From Paramecium tetraurelia (taxonomy: Eukaryota > Ciliophora > Oligohymenophorea > Peniculida > Parameciidae), in NCBI RefSeq assembly GCF_000165425.1, contig NW_001799211.1, forward strand, positions 372,001 through 436,000: DNA of 64,000 nt, in the 5' to 3' direction. Under the pieces are notes generated by a model. It was not told where the DNA came from, did no database searches, and saw nothing but the letters and a program-made list of their open reading frames with translations. A program made the translations under genes and the position numbers. Positions 24,603 through 37,833 of the stretch are shown here, piece by piece; the first letter of the stretch is position 1; each line of letters opens with the position of its first letter.

Positions 24603-25534
24603 ATGTAAATTATTAAGAGCAAAGCAGTGCAATAATTGGCACATCGTTCCCAATACAACAAAATCGTATGGCAATCATCTAATCCATATAACAAAAGATG
24701 GCAATACAAATTTAAGAATGCTTACTACACATATCCAAGAGATATTAATTAAGAGCATACCTACGTTAAAACCCCAAAAGATAATTGGGAATCAGTTCCA
24801 CTCGGATGGGCTTGGATCTAAGATTTATTACATAGACATGTATTCATTTTGTTAATAAAATAGGTGCCTAATTTTTCATGTTTAATTGAAAGAAGACATA
24901 GATTATTTGATAAGTTTAATGTATATTTCTTGCCTGCATTCAGTCTTTTCTTTTATCAATTTTATCCCTTAGCATTTGGATTCAAAGTATAAGATCATGA
25001 ATATGAGCTAGGTTTTAACAGTGTTGCCATTGGCAATGTTATATGTGAGAGCCAGAGATAAATGCGGTGATCCAGATTTCAAAGAAACATACCTTAGAGA
25101 TATGTTATACAAAAACAATGAAATAAATGCTCTTTTTAAGGATGAGACTCTTCACGTTTTAGATTACGATTGTGAATATGATAAAGGATATCCTTGTACA
25201 GAAAAATTCCCAGAATTCAAAAACAAAGTAACAACACAAATTCATTTTTAGTTTTGGCAATTTTTCAATACTGATACATCAATGACAACTGGATATTTCA
25301 AGATGGCTGATGTAGAATCAGGTGCTGTAATGAATTTGAAATTTAAGACAATGCCTGTTCCAGGAAAATATAGATATTAAATTGGAGAACCATTTTATTT
25401 TTATGATTTAAGAGGTAATCAACGTATATATGTCTAAAGCCGAAATTACCCATAATGGATAACACAAGGAAGTTGTTTTAGTTGATGAGAAAGTAGCTTT
25501 GCAAAAAGTAAGACCATTTTTATTAATTATTTGA
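24603..25534 (+). CDS. Probable mitochondrial protein, ciliate-specific (285 aa)
   Basis: ATG 24603, TGA 25532-25534, introns of 24, 25 and 25 nt. The start MQIIKSKAVQQLAHRSQYNK is basic and amphipathic, as in a mitochondrial presequence. A region rich in Tyr and Trp follows (NPYNKRWQYKFKNAYYTYPR, LGWAWIQDLLHRH), then one hydrophobic span (VYFLPAFSLFFYQFYPLAFG) and a soluble domain with several Cys (RARDKCGDPDF, VLDYDCEYDKGYPC). This layout suits an accessory subunit of an inner-membrane complex. No family outside ciliates is recognised. It ends 16 bp from the convergent gene at 25551. Confidence 0.6.
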
Positions 25535-25550
25535 AAAATACAATAACATA

Positions 25551-27705
25551 TCAATCTATAATATTAAAATTGTAGTCAATTTCATTGCTTTATTGCAATT
25601 TGCGATAAGTACTTGCTATTCTCTCCTTAATTTTTTCATTTATTTCTTTATTCTATCCTTTTTCATTTTATTTTTGTTCAGTCTCCTTTTTTAATATCTA
25701 CTGGGGATTCAATTATTTCTATTCTGTCCATTCTATGACGAAATCATACCAAATCTAGTCCCCAATGATTTATCCAAATAATGAATACAGAACAAACTTT
25801 AATTCTTAAACATCTGATAAGTGACGCTTATTTTAATATAGTCTAAGTATCCTTTCTTATTCAACCTTTTGTAATTATTCTAATTACTATTATAATTGAA
25901 CTAACTTTTAATTGTAATCCTTAGTCAGCAAATTAACTTCGCTTGGTAAATTTTATAATTTGAAATTAGATTCCTCTTTTTCGTGTGGATTTAGAGATTC
26001 CAATTCTTAATTTTCCCATTTGATGACATGAGCAAAAGAAGAAGGGTTGAGAGGATCAATACCTTATACGAAAACTGGTTTCTTAATAGAAACTTTGCTT
26101 TTCTTTAACATTGTTTTTACTTAGTTTTTTAATTGAAACACACTTATTGGTTGAGATTGAAATAAGGTTTTCGATGATTAGCTGCTTTTGAGATTGGAAG
26201 TTGCAGGAAGTAATTTTTGTGCTAGTAATCTGGTTTCTTCAATATCAATTTCAAGCTAAGCAGCCTACAATAGATAATTTCTTGAAGTGTCATCAAGATA
26301 ACGAGGAAATTGATCTATCTTTGCATTTTCATTTATTTTTCTCATATTCTTAATTATTGAGACTACTCCCTCCGGAACTAAAGATTCATTTGCTTCTTAG
26401 AGTTATTTCAAAAAAATATCTTTCAAAAGCATTTTACATCTTCTCTTTTTTTGTCTATGCTCATCTAAATCCTTTTAAAGAATCTATTATTTTTCATTAT
26501 TTTTATGAATTTCTTCCTTTATTTATGTAATAACCTTTTAGATATTTCTAATCTCTAATTCCCTTTACTACCTAATCTTCTCAACTATGTCCATCAAATT
26601 CCTCTTCTTACCCTCTTAATCAGGAATATAGCCTAGTCTTGCTTTTTCTTCCTTTGCGTAATATTTTCTTCGAATTTCGCTAATCTCCTCTTCGTGTTTG
26701 TTAATCTATTAGACTTATTGATTGTTGTCTAGTCTCATTTGATAGAGTATTTATTTGTTGTTATTGATTTAAGTTTAAAATTATTAGTAGGAGTCCATAA
26801 GTTGTTTAGCTGATGAGGATGTCTATTAACCAGTTTAAATTAGCTCGACTTGAAATTAATTTGAAGGCTTATTACTATAGTATTTGGCTTTAGATAGCAC
26901 AACATCATAATCTATATATTATGCTGGGTTGCTAAAATATTCAGTTAAACCTTTAAAATTATTTAGAGTAGAAATTTTTAAGGCTTGTGATTGTTCTCTC
27001 ACAACTTGCGCAGTTTCTTCATCAAGTTTTTGTAAATTCCAATTAGATTTTGACCTTCTATTGATTTTTAGATCATCTAATTTCTTAGTGACTTTTTGCA
27101 ATAATAATGAATTTAAGATTTATTTATTCATTTCAATTCTAACTTAATCGAGAGTTTTAAGGACGGGATTGTTTGAATCTCTATTTGGCCTCAACATCTA
27201 AAACTTAACTTAGACTTAAGCATTTTATTCTTCATCCTGTTATTGAATTTTTTACTATTGCTTTTCTTAAGGTTTCATGATAGAGTTTATGATGGCTTGA
27301 TTAATTTATGGTCCTCCATCATTATTAAACTCATTGTCTATTAATTTATTGTCATTTTATTTGATCTACTCAAAAGCGAAGGTTTTTCTATTCGAAATGA
27401 TTTGCTCATGCCATTAATCTAATTACTCAAGTAAGTAATTATTTTCATCATAATTTTATTTTCTATGATGTTATGATGATGGTTTATGTGTAAAATCTCC
27501 ACCATCCCCTAAATCAACTACATTTCTCATTCTAATGATTTTTCTATCTCCTATATACCGATTGAATACCTTTAGAAGTTGGATCGGCTTCCTCAAATTA
27601 ATTGCTAGAGCGATTCCTCGGGATTTAAGTAGAAGGCTTAGAATCATAATTAGAAGGTGAGTGCATAGACGATCTAATTAGTACATTTTTTTAATTTTTT
27701 TTCAT
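25551..27705 (-). CDS. Large coiled-coil protein (711 aa, 2 exons)
   Basis: ATG 27705-27703, TGA 25553-25551, one 19-nt intron (GTATTCAATCGGTATATAG) near the 5' end. Residues 1-100 are basic and Ser-rich (SSMHSPSNYDSKPSTQIP). From about residue 100 it is mostly heptad coil with Q-rich stretches (EQLDQWHEQIISNRKTF; LEIRNIQKVITQIKEEIHKN; KLVQLQQQLEQLQKVEQE), with short breaks such as PVFVQGIDPLNPSSF. No membrane span. Length and pattern fit a cytoskeletal or basal-body scaffold, but no family is recognised. Confidence 0.75.
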
Positions 27706-27727
27706 TAAAATAATATATCAAATATAT

Positions 27728-27889
27728 TCACAAAGAAAACTACCTAAGGTGATCTTGTGTGTCTATCTACTCAGAACCTGATAATTGAAAACTTTTACAA
27801 ATCAAGGAGGAACAGCATTCTTATGCTAAATCATCGTGAAATTAAGCAGAATTTGTATTAGTTACACATAAAGATATTATGTTTTACAA
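27728..27889 (-). pseudogene. Gene relic
   Basis: A 54-codon leftward frame ends at TGA 27730-27728. It contains ISLCVTNTNSAQFHDDLAQE and CCSSLICKSFQLSGSEQIDT, clearly unlike random AT-rich DNA, but it has an upstream TGA and no start. I read it as the 3' remnant of a lost gene. Confidence 0.4.
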
Positions 27890-28243
27890 AATTCATTAAT
27901 TAATGTTGAAATATGTGATTCATTCTTAGAAAATCAGTTTATAAGACATATCATTTTAGTTCACATTTTTTTATTGTACTTTATTGTAATGTCTATTTAT
28001 TATTGATAATAATTTAAAAGTATTAAATCGCAAACATTTCTCTATTGATTTTGGCTTATGCTTAGAGGGGATATGTGAGAATAATTGAGATATGGAGAAA
28101 CATAAGTTCTGCTCGTAAAGTAATTTTTGGTTATGACCTCAAGAATTATTAGTGTAATTATTTAGGTGTTAGTATAAGAGTAGGGAGGATATAAGCAATA
28201 ATGAAGAAGAGCAGTTATAAATCACTATCAACATTCAACAATA

Positions 28244-28467
28244 ATGTCAGATTTACAATTTAATGAGAACCTTTTATTTTTTATAGATTATGATTGTCAT
28301 AAAAATTAGAAAAAATCTTAAATATTGAAAAGAAAATACAGAGCTTAATCAAAGATTTAGGAATATTGATTAAGGAAGGTCAAGGGAATCAGAATATATT
28401 TTAGAAAAGTTGCAGGAGATAACTAAGTCTGAGTAACATCCAATCCAGTGAATATGGGAATGCTTGA
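28244..28467 (+). CDS. Possible small gene or relic with helical C-terminus
   Basis: ATG 28244 opens MSDLQFNENLLFFIDYD. A second frame with ILNIEKKIQSLIKDLGILIK runs to TGA 28465-28467. Joining them needs removal of 14 nt (GTCATAAAAATTAG), which is shorter than any other intron here, so the locus may be a broken gene. No family recognised. The gap from 27890 to 28243 holds nothing else I can support. Confidence 0.3.
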
Positions 28468-28670
28468 AGATCTTTAAATACTCACATATTAGCAGTTGAT
28501 TTTATTGAAAACACATTTGAATTTATTATATATAAATAAAGTGAGAATACGAAATATTCTAATTATTTATTTTCTACTGTTAGCAAATAATTTTGAATAT
28601 ACATCACGGATACACTTCTTAATATTGCTACTTGCCTATGCATTAAAAATTTATATTACTAATTAATTAA

Positions 28671-30331
28671 ATGTAATTTGATGTTCAAATTAACTAACCT
28701 GTCGAAGATAGGAAACTAACTCTCGTTAACGAATAAGAATTTGAAAATAATTAGAAGTAGCATGCCATCAAAGTGCTTCCATTAACAAAACGACAATTGA
28801 ATAATAAAAAATTCAAGCGAACGACCACTATCATAGATGATGATGACCACGCTATCAAAGGGCCATTTGAGGATAGTAGAGTGACGAGAATGACCTTTGA
28901 AAAATGCAGACTTATAGAATTGACTAGATTTTGGCTAATAGTCGCAAGTGCAATTCTTAATATTTTAGAAGTATAATTATTTTGAATTAGTATGAATATA
29001 GCTTTTCAACTTATTTAACTAGAAATATGGAGAATGAATTGACTATTCTGCTCTATCTAATATTTTCGATGACAATAATAATAATATTTTTAACTATTAT
29101 CTCTTATTAAATAGATTTGGAATATCGAAAGAGCTCAAGAACAATCTCTCAAAAAGCTTCATTAATGCAAACCAACCTTATTTGGGGTCTATTGGTCGAG
29201 TTAATAATAATTATACCAACATCCAACCCATTTACAAGAGATTAGTATGTGGTTTTTAGTCAAAGAGGGTCCTCTGAAATCAGATTCTACACAATCAACG
29301 AAATCTTTACTTACATAATGTTTTTCCGACTGTATTTGCTACTCAACATAGGCTTCAAATTTTAAACTTATTATTCAAACAGGATTGGAAGAGTTTGGTA
29401 ATATATTGAATTATTTTAATTAAAGTCGTTTGTATCAAACTCGTTTTGGAACTCATTTGATGTTGAAGCTATGTATTAGATAATTTCCATTTTCTACTTT
29501 GAGTTGGTTATTTATAGTCGGTTTAATCTAATATACTTACTAGTTGGAAATAGCTGAGAGACCCCTTTTAAGAACATTCGACGTTATAAATACTTATAAC
29601 ATTTCGAAAAGTTTGTGGGTTACAATGATTACTATAGCAACTGTAGGGTATGGGGATTTCTTCCCTTACACAGATTTAGGAAGAATTTCAATGACTTTGG
29701 GATTGTTTTATGGTGTTACTATAACTTCTCTATTTACTGCCATTTTGTATAATATGCTTTAGCCTATTGCTGGGGAAAATAAATCGTGGGCTTTATTGGA
29801 TAAAGCTTCTATTAAAAAGAGAATGAAATAAGCAAGTTCTAATATATTTTTTTATTTTTATTAATTAAAAAATAAGTAGAAGGTTGCAAAACGGCTGGAA
29901 GTTAAAGAAAATCTTAATAACATCGTTTTCAATTTGGAAGGCCATTTGTCTGATGTAGGAATAATGAGAAGGTAATTTTCTATAGAATTAATTTTAGAAT
30001 GTACAGAGATGTAGATGGCGAGGAATTTATGGAAATGGTGAATAGGAAATTTGGTGATTCAAATCATAGTTTTAAGGATTTAATATTATATCTATAAAAA
30101 ATGATGGAATAACATAAATTAATTCTCAATAATTTAGAAAAAAATTAGGATCTGTAATCCTTTAAACTTAAATCGTCCCAAGCTAAAAACTTATAGAATG
30201 GCTAATTTAGCTCTCCTTAAAGTTACCAATACAATTTAAACACAGAAGAGAAACTTAGCAAAGACGACAATTTCTTTGAAAATTTAGAGGAATCAAATAG
30301 AGATTCTTGTCTAATGAGCTTTCATGATTGA
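28671..30331 (+). CDS. SK-type potassium channel, copy 1 (528 aa)
   Basis: ATG 28671, TGA 30329-30331; introns of 20, 28 and 26 nt. Six hydrophobic segments run from about residue 100 (FWLIVASAILNILE) to S6 (ISMTLGLFYGVTITSLFTAI). The pore loop has the selectivity filter TVGYGD near residue 300. The linker before the pore (LKLCIRQFPFSTLSW) and the absence of a regular Arg-rich S4 match small-conductance Ca2+-activated channels. After S6 comes a helical segment (LLDKASIKKRMKQ) in the place of the calmodulin-binding domain, then a coil. As in SK channels it would open on Ca2+ entry and repolarise the membrane, probably in the cilia or plasma membrane. Copy 2 starts 28 bp downstream. Confidence 0.85.
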
Positions 30332-30359
30332 TAAAATTATTGATAGTTAAAATTATATT

Positions 30360-31979
30360 ATGAATATATAAAATTAAGGCTCCGTAGAGTTGTCTGGCAA
30401 TCAAGTTTCAAGGGCTGGTGAAGATGAAGCAGTAATATATTAGAAGAAACTCTCTATTATCATCTTGAATCAAATCGAACGAAAAAGAACAAAGGCAAAA
30501 TCTACAATCATCCAAAGCTCAAATCATAATCCCTTTGAGGATAGCCGAGTGACGAGAGTCTATTTTGAAAGATACAGAGTTTTAGAATAAGGGAGATTTT
30601 GGATTATTTGTGCTACTCTGGTCCTAGTTGTGTTAGAGGTGTAATTTATGATAAATAATTTTAGTATGAAGCTTCTTTTTTGCATCAATTAACAGACACA
30701 TACGATGAAGAAATTAAAATATTGCTTTATTTAATAATGATCTTATCTATTGTTACAAGTAATTTGGTAATTTAATTAGTTATTATGACATTTATTGCTT
30801 ATTTGGCAGAACTTGAATTTAAAAAACGTTCTCTCTCAATTCCAAAAGCCAGCTCCATATTTTAAACTAATTTAATTTTCCTTTTGATTTTGGAAACTAT
30901 CATCCTATTGCCTTGTCCCACACCCTATACTATGCATTACAAGGTGTTCTTTACGTAGAGATATTCTGACCAAACCAGATTTTATTTCGTAAATGAAATC
31001 TTTACTTTCATAATGCTCTTTAGATCCTTATTGATTCTCAACATGGCATTTAAGTTCCAAGATTTCTATTCAAATAGAGTCAATAGATTGTGGTATATAT
31101 CTTTTCAAATTTAGTCGTATATATTCAGTAGATTTTGGTCCTCATTTCATATTTAAGGTTGCTATTAGATAACATCCTTACAAGACTCTTTGTGGACTCT
31201 TTTGTATTGGATTATTCATTTTCTCTTATCAATTAGAGATTTCAGAGAGATCATTATTAAGAACAGAACAAGAAGTTAATAATTATCACTTAAATCATTC
31301 TTTTTGGATTAACATGATAACAATATTTACAGTCGGTTATGGCGATATGTACCCATTAACAGATCTTGGAAGGTTTTCAATGACTTTAGGTTTATTTTAT
31401 GGTGTAGCATTAACTTCTTTGTTTACGGCTATTCTTTATGCTGACTTATTACCTTTCTCTTCAGAAATGCGCTCGATAACACTATTAGATAAAGCCAATT
31501 TAAAAATTTCAATAAAGTAATTTGCTCAAAAGGCTATGCTAAATCTACTTAAACTGCAAAAATACTTTTAAAGAAACAAATAAAAATAGATTTAAAGCAA
31601 TCCAGCCGTTAGATAAAGAGTCTCTCACATAAAAGGTATATTATAAAAAACCGATAATTTGAGAAGGTAATAATGTATTGTTATAAAAATCAGAAACTAC
31701 AGAACTATCGACACTGAAGATCTAATTACTATGGCTGACAGAAGGTTTTAAGAAATGACTCATTTTTTCTAGGAGTACTATGGCATGCTTCAAGAGATGT
31801 AATAATAACAAGAGTAATTGGATGATTTGGATACACAAAGACTTCTTTCTATTGAGAGGAGTCACTCAGTGACCTCGGCAAGTGGATAATTAAGGAGCAA
31901 GGATGACTAATATTTTGAAGAACTCATTGATTCTTAATCAGAAAACCCATAGTTAATGCAGTTCAATGATGAAGATTGA
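30360..31979 (+). CDS. SK-type potassium channel, copy 2 (514 aa)
   Basis: ATG 30360, TGA 31977-31979; introns of 26 nt (starts GTG), 22 nt and an in-frame 27 nt near 31670 that may or may not be spliced. The layout is the same as copy 1: the FEDSRVTRV motif before S1, six membrane segments, filter TVGYGD (here FTVGYGDMYP), and after S6 LLDKANLKISIKQF as the calmodulin-binding-domain-like helix. Shared intron positions (after the S1-end Glu; in the S4-S5 region) show that the pair arose by tandem duplication. The C-terminal tail differs from copy 1 and is Gln/Ser-rich. Confidence 0.85.
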
Positions 31980-32038
31980 CAAAATACGAGTTTAATTTCG
32001 TAATGAACATAGAGTTTATTTTTTCTATTTATATATAA

Positions 32039-32563
32039 TCAAATAATCCCACCCTATCCAAGCAAAATTTCTAAGGAATTTTATAATTATAGCATTTTGA
32101 TATGAGCCTCTTTATCCTATTTATCTCTCAATTGCAACACTAATCTTTTGGTCTTTGCTTATTCCTATACACAAATTGAACAATTCATGAACTTTATATT
32201 GTAGACCTGTTCACTATACTCTTCAATTCTAATTAATTTGAATCCCACTCTCTCGAGTAAGCTGGAACAATCTTCAGGAATATTTTCTTCATAATTTATT
32301 AAATCAATATTTGTGTCCATATATTTTTCCAATAATAAGTGCTCACATGATCTAATTCAGTTATTTATATACAAGTTAGTGTTATTTTGAATTCTCAAAG
32401 TAATTTAATTGTTGTTCAATGTATTACCCTCTCTTCTAAACACTTTCTCCACAACCTCATTCTTTTTAAAATTGACTTATTATCCCAATTTTTTTTATAG
32501 ATAATTCAGAATTTCTGAGTGATCCTTTAGTGGAGCATTGTACTCTTTTTTTACTTGAAGCAT
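32039..32563 (-). CDS. Hypothetical protein (167 aa)
   Basis: ATG 32563-32561, TGA 32041-32039, one 21-nt intron. N-terminal helices (MLQVKKEYNAPLKDHSEI; GQQVNFKKNEVVEKVFRRE) lead to a segment SLLERVGFKLIRIEEYSE that faintly recalls PUB domains, and a charged C-terminal helix (KTKRLVLQLRDKQDKEAH). The PUB idea is weak. It lies between the SK pair and copy B of the PAS proteins. Confidence 0.6.
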
Positions 32564-32773
32564 TATGATTAATCAAATTATAAATAATATATAAAAAAAT
32601 TATATTTGAAATGCAAAACTCTTCAAATTAACGATTCTAGCATATATCATTGAAAAAATTTGGTTAACTAGATGTGAAAAAATAGAGTTCATCCAGGGTC
32701 AATATTAATCGTATCTAATTTTTTTTTAGGGAATTTGATATATTTATATTCAATATTTATTAATTTAGGAACG

Positions 32774-35700
32774 ATGAAATATTTTTCTAAACTAGTATAT
32801 TTCTTTTTAACAATTGGCTCAAATACTGAGAGAAGAAAATCCAAAATAGATTATGGAAATCTTGCCATGATAGTATTTTATTTTATTTAATTGCTTGGAT
32901 ATCTATATAGTTAATTTGAAAGTAAGACCCAAGTGTTTTATGAAAATGATTATTTAGCGCAAATTGGTTAATACTCATCAATACCCTTTCTGATGATTGT
33001 TATTCATTATGATCCTTTTACAACCTTAGTTTATTACTGTATATTCGGAACAATGTGTTCGATATATGGAATAGTAATATTTCAGGTCCTTTTCAAAGTA
33101 AATAAGTACTTAATATCTAGCCCCTACCTCCATCTAATCTAATAAATAGATTTATCAAGTTTTACTTTTAGAACTTTTAATGGTATTTTTTAACACCCTT
33201 CCATGAAGCCATGATTGGCATTCTAACTTGCGGACGTCTAGCATATCTGGCACAACATACTAATTTAAACCCTCGCAACTGCTTTGCAGAAATATCTCCC
33301 CATTTTTTAGCCATAAGTATTCTAGGACAGATTCTAGTTGTCATCTCAGGATTCCTATCTCTATATTGCTTTAGAAACTATGAATTTATATAAGGGGATC
33401 TTATGAGAAAATTTAGCTATTTCAATTTTTTAACCATTTTACTGCATATGGTTTTGCAAATGACTTCCTTTTGGAAAGAAATGTATGATAACTACAATTT
33501 CATAATACATTTGATTTTTAATTTGATAATGATTGTGATATCATTAGATACGTTCATCAAATTCCCCTTCGGTTTTTCTTATGAAACTGTGTATTTTAGC
33601 AAGTGTTTGGTTAGTTCTTCATTTTTTGAAATTTTGGTTGCAATTTGGATTTTCTCTGATTTAGATGATGGCCATATATTTTTATCCTTTTGCATAATGT
33701 TACCTGTAAGAATAAAAGTTATTTTAGCTAATATTTGGAATTAATTAGACTTTGTATGATAATTATTTTGATAATAAATGTTAATAGTTCGTTAAGTCTA
33801 GACTTGAGAAGATAAGTGAGCATCCCTTAGAAGTTATTTGTTAATTATGCCATTCAGATATAAACTAGCAAGATGATTATATTAAGGTTCTGAAATATTT
33901 AGGAATACATTGCTAAAATTGCTCTGATTTGATCTGTCCTTGCAAATAAAAAATTAATAAATTTATATTTAATCAAAATTAGCTAAATACCAATCAAATA
34001 TACTTATGGGTTCAGTATGAATTTCAACAAATGATCAAATCTATTATGTAAAATCCAGATTTATTCAAATCATTCGAATAATTAACAATTAAATTTGTTA
34101 CATTTCTCTAGAAATATAGAGAAAATTAAGTGTTATCTTACAAAATAATTCAAGATGTGATTTACACCTTTTAGAAAATGAATATTGGTAGAACACCATA
34201 TTTTTTTTTAAATCTGGCTAAATATATACAATACTAAAATAAATTTGACATGTAAAATATAAATAAAGCGTAAGCTTAAATATCACAAAATGAATATTTG
34301 ACATTACAAGAGTTTAATCTTTTTTATAGATATGAGCAAAGTTTGGTTAGAAATTTAAATGAATTGTTAATAAAACAAAAATAGTTGTGGCTTGAAAAAC
34401 TAAGAAGCTAAATCTAAATGGAAAAGATTTTGGCTTGTTCTAAGGAAATTATGAAAAAAACATTAAACGTAAAGAAAATAATTAAAACTTTTGAGAATTC
34501 AAAAGACATCCATAATAATGACTCTCTCTTAACTTTAAGAATAAAATTAGTCAGTAGCCTGGTTTGCATGGAAGATATCAATGTTTCAATTAAAATAGCA
34601 AGGCATATAGAAAGCTATGAAAAGGACCTCATTAATTAAAAACAATAAAATTTTAATTCAATATAATTTATATAAGGGTAAGCATTGTCAGTAATTTCAA
34701 ATATATCTACTCAAACATTGGGTTGTATATCTCAATAAGTAAATGATTAATTTTGCAATTTTTTTGGATATGAGAGCAATTATGGGGCATCACTTACGAA
34801 AATAGAGTAATTATTGCCAAGTAAATTGGGCAAGATACATAATGGATTGATTGAATCCTATCTATAATAGGGCAAGTCGACCAGGTTGTATTAAAATTCA
34901 GAGTAATTTATCATAAATTCTGATAATCTAATTGAAAGAGTAAATATTTGTCTGAGTACTCTCTTCCCTTATTAAAATGGTTAGTATCAATTTTTAATAA
35001 TTGGTCATTTATTAAAAATGATAAAATATGAAAAAAAAGAACTAGATTATAATAAAAGGGGATACATATTAGTAGATTCTAATTTCCTTATTTTTGGATT
35101 ATCTCGAAATGTATATGAAAGAATCAATTATCAATACTACTATAAAAATGAAAGAGACACAGAATTAATATTGCCTGAATAAATATATGATTAATTGAAC
35201 ATTTAGAGCATAATTCCTCATTTATCTTTGGTATTGGAAGAGTATTATAAATTGTTGGCATTAAGAAATGAAAAGAAAATATTGAGATAAGATTAAATTT
35301 GTCAAAGGGAAATAGGAGTATTTTAGGCTCCATCTGCTGGTAGTTCACAATTCAAGACAGGTTCAACTGTTTTGACAAAAAAGTTTACAAATAAAAATAT
35401 GATGAACATTCTAAAAAATGTAAATTCAAGTTTGAATAGATTACCTACAATGTCCAATAAACAATATCCTATAGAATACAGTGTAATATAAAAGGTGTTA
35501 AATTATGTAGAAAAAGACGCCACATGCGAGTTCTTATATTTTATTATCGAACTTGATTTCTTAGAAGATCCAAAATTGAGTGCTTCTCCAAATTAGGTAA
35601 TTGCTCGAACTCCAGCACTCTCCGAAATATTGAGACGGCAGCAAATCAATATTGAATAGATTAGACATAACTAGAGCAATATAATATTATCAAATGATGA

Positions 35701-37762
35701 TAATAATAATGATTAGATGGAATTAGTAGCAGAGGTAACAAATACAGGAACAAGAAGAAGTTCCAATGAAATAATAGATCAATTAGAAAAAATCATCATC
35801 TATATTAATGATACTGTATTGCCAAAATCAATCAAAGATTTTATCGCACAATTAATAATACAGATTCTTTTATTTATTGCTATTATTGTAATTATTTGTA
35901 GTCTTTTCAAGTATAAGAGGTCTATTCAATCAGATTGCATCGAATAAATCACTTATGATTTAAACTTCTTAGATGCCTACAGTGAAACAATGTCAGGATC
36001 TCGTCATGTCATATACTACAGAGATTTCTATCATTTATAGAATGACACTCTCATTCATTTTAGTCTTAATGAAATCAATTTTAGCAGATATGATAAGATA
36101 TATGTGGCATGGCAACATATATCTAAAGGAAATATCAGATTAAATAATATGTATGAGAGTTACACTTAAATAGCTTAAAAGAGCCAAATTCAACTCTTGA
36201 CTATTTACTTTATAAACTTTGATTTAAAATCTAAAATTTAATAAGAAGTCTAAGATTACTCAACCTATTATCAAATAATGCATTAAACTTTCTATCTTTA
36301 ATATCAATCGTTTTCCTCTTCTCCTTAAACCTACTTATCTGGTAGAAGTGACTCTTACTTAACTTAATTGGCAAGATCTCAAGTTTATTACAATTTCTTT
36401 GATGTAATTGAAAGTGCAAATTAGACTCTATAAGTCTGTGAATCCTAGAATCAAGACATTAATAATTATTTTGATAAGGTCATACTTTATTACTTCTTGG
36501 GAATGTATAGTGTCATCATTTTAGTATTGATTTCCATTATAATCCATTACTATAGGGTTTTGAACTCAATCAAAATTTATATTAAGCTGTTCAAAATGTG
36601 TGATAAGGAGGATTGTTAACATATAATTCATTTATGTGAATCCTTAATAAGCATGGTCAATTACGATAAAATCTTTTTGAGACAATAAGACTTTAAAATA
36701 CTTCTGGCGTAACCTCGCCATACCTTAGATAATGTTAAAAAATCTTAATCTAAGACAACATTAGTATTGATTAGAAAGAAGAGGAATAAAGAAAGTCTAT
36801 TAAAAACCGGCTAAAAAAATTTCAGCTATTATTCTATCATTATGTTTATTTTAATTTCAATAGGCCTAATCATTTACATATTGTCATTTCAATTATTCTA
36901 CAACCATATTAAAGACTCGATAGCTCCAATAACCAAATAAGCTATCTTAGCACAAGAATCCAGACTAAATTTTATTGCCTCAGTAAATCGCTTTGATTTA
37001 TACCTTATTAAGATATACTTTGAAACCTATTCAAAACTTAATAAAATAGATAGAGATTATGAATACACTACTTTAAACATTTAAACTGATACACAAATCT
37101 TATAATTATTAAGTATTGAATAAGAAACTTTGAAACAGGACTTGAATAGACTGAAGAGTATCAATTTTGTAAATTTAATCTTCGACAATGATCAAACTAA
37201 TTCTTAATTGAATAGTGATCAATAGGATTCAATTTTGAAGAGTGATATTTGTATCTTTACTGGGTGTGATATGCAAACAGAACTTTTCTTCGATAGATTA
37301 TATTAGACTGATTTGATTCCTCTTTTTTACACGGGTGTTTTGAATTTGCATAACAAAGTTTTAGGTTTTATACAGGAAGCATTTTAATTGATCTCAGAGG
37401 ACTTGAGCGATTTGGAATTAATTCAAAATTTAGAAAACATTTTTGATGACAGTGACTATCTTATTTATATGCATTGGGGTTTAGATGTTATCCAATTCTA
37501 AATATCCTAATTTAGTTAATATTTCTTAGATATATCAAAATAAACTATAGATAGTCTTACTTAAAACAATCAATTATTAATAGTTTCAATCGGAACTCTT
37601 TTACTGATTTTAATTTCAACTTTTTCAATAATGCTTGTCGACCTGTAGTATAAAAGATATGTTCAATCAAAAGCAATTATAAAATGCATTCCACTTCCAA
37701 TACTTTTTTAGAAGAATATCCCGAAACATCTGGAAAGCTTTCGAAGAAAATATGAACAGTGA
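32774..37762 (+). CDS. Giant PAS-domain multi-pass membrane protein, copy B (about 1647 aa)
   Basis: ATG 32774, TGA 37760-37762; introns of 23 and 22 nt at the same positions as in copy A. It starts MKYFSKLVYFFLTIGSNTER, very like copy A. The N-terminal helix bundle, a cysteine cluster near residue 365 (HCQNCSDLICPC), a PAS-like domain at about residues 625-735 (FFGYESNYGAS, LLPSKLGKIHNGLIESYL, then GYILVDSNFLIFGL) and a C-terminal half with spans such as FIAIIVIICSLF are all intact. Conserved loop motifs include SGSRHVIYYRDFY and LDVIQFQISQFSQYF. Copies A and B are the closest pair. Copy C follows after 71 bp in the same direction. Confidence 0.85.
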
Positions 37763-37833
37763 TTTAATTATTTACATTATTATAAATTTCTTTTTCTTTT
37801 ATTTTTAATAGTTTATTAAATATATTTCAATTT

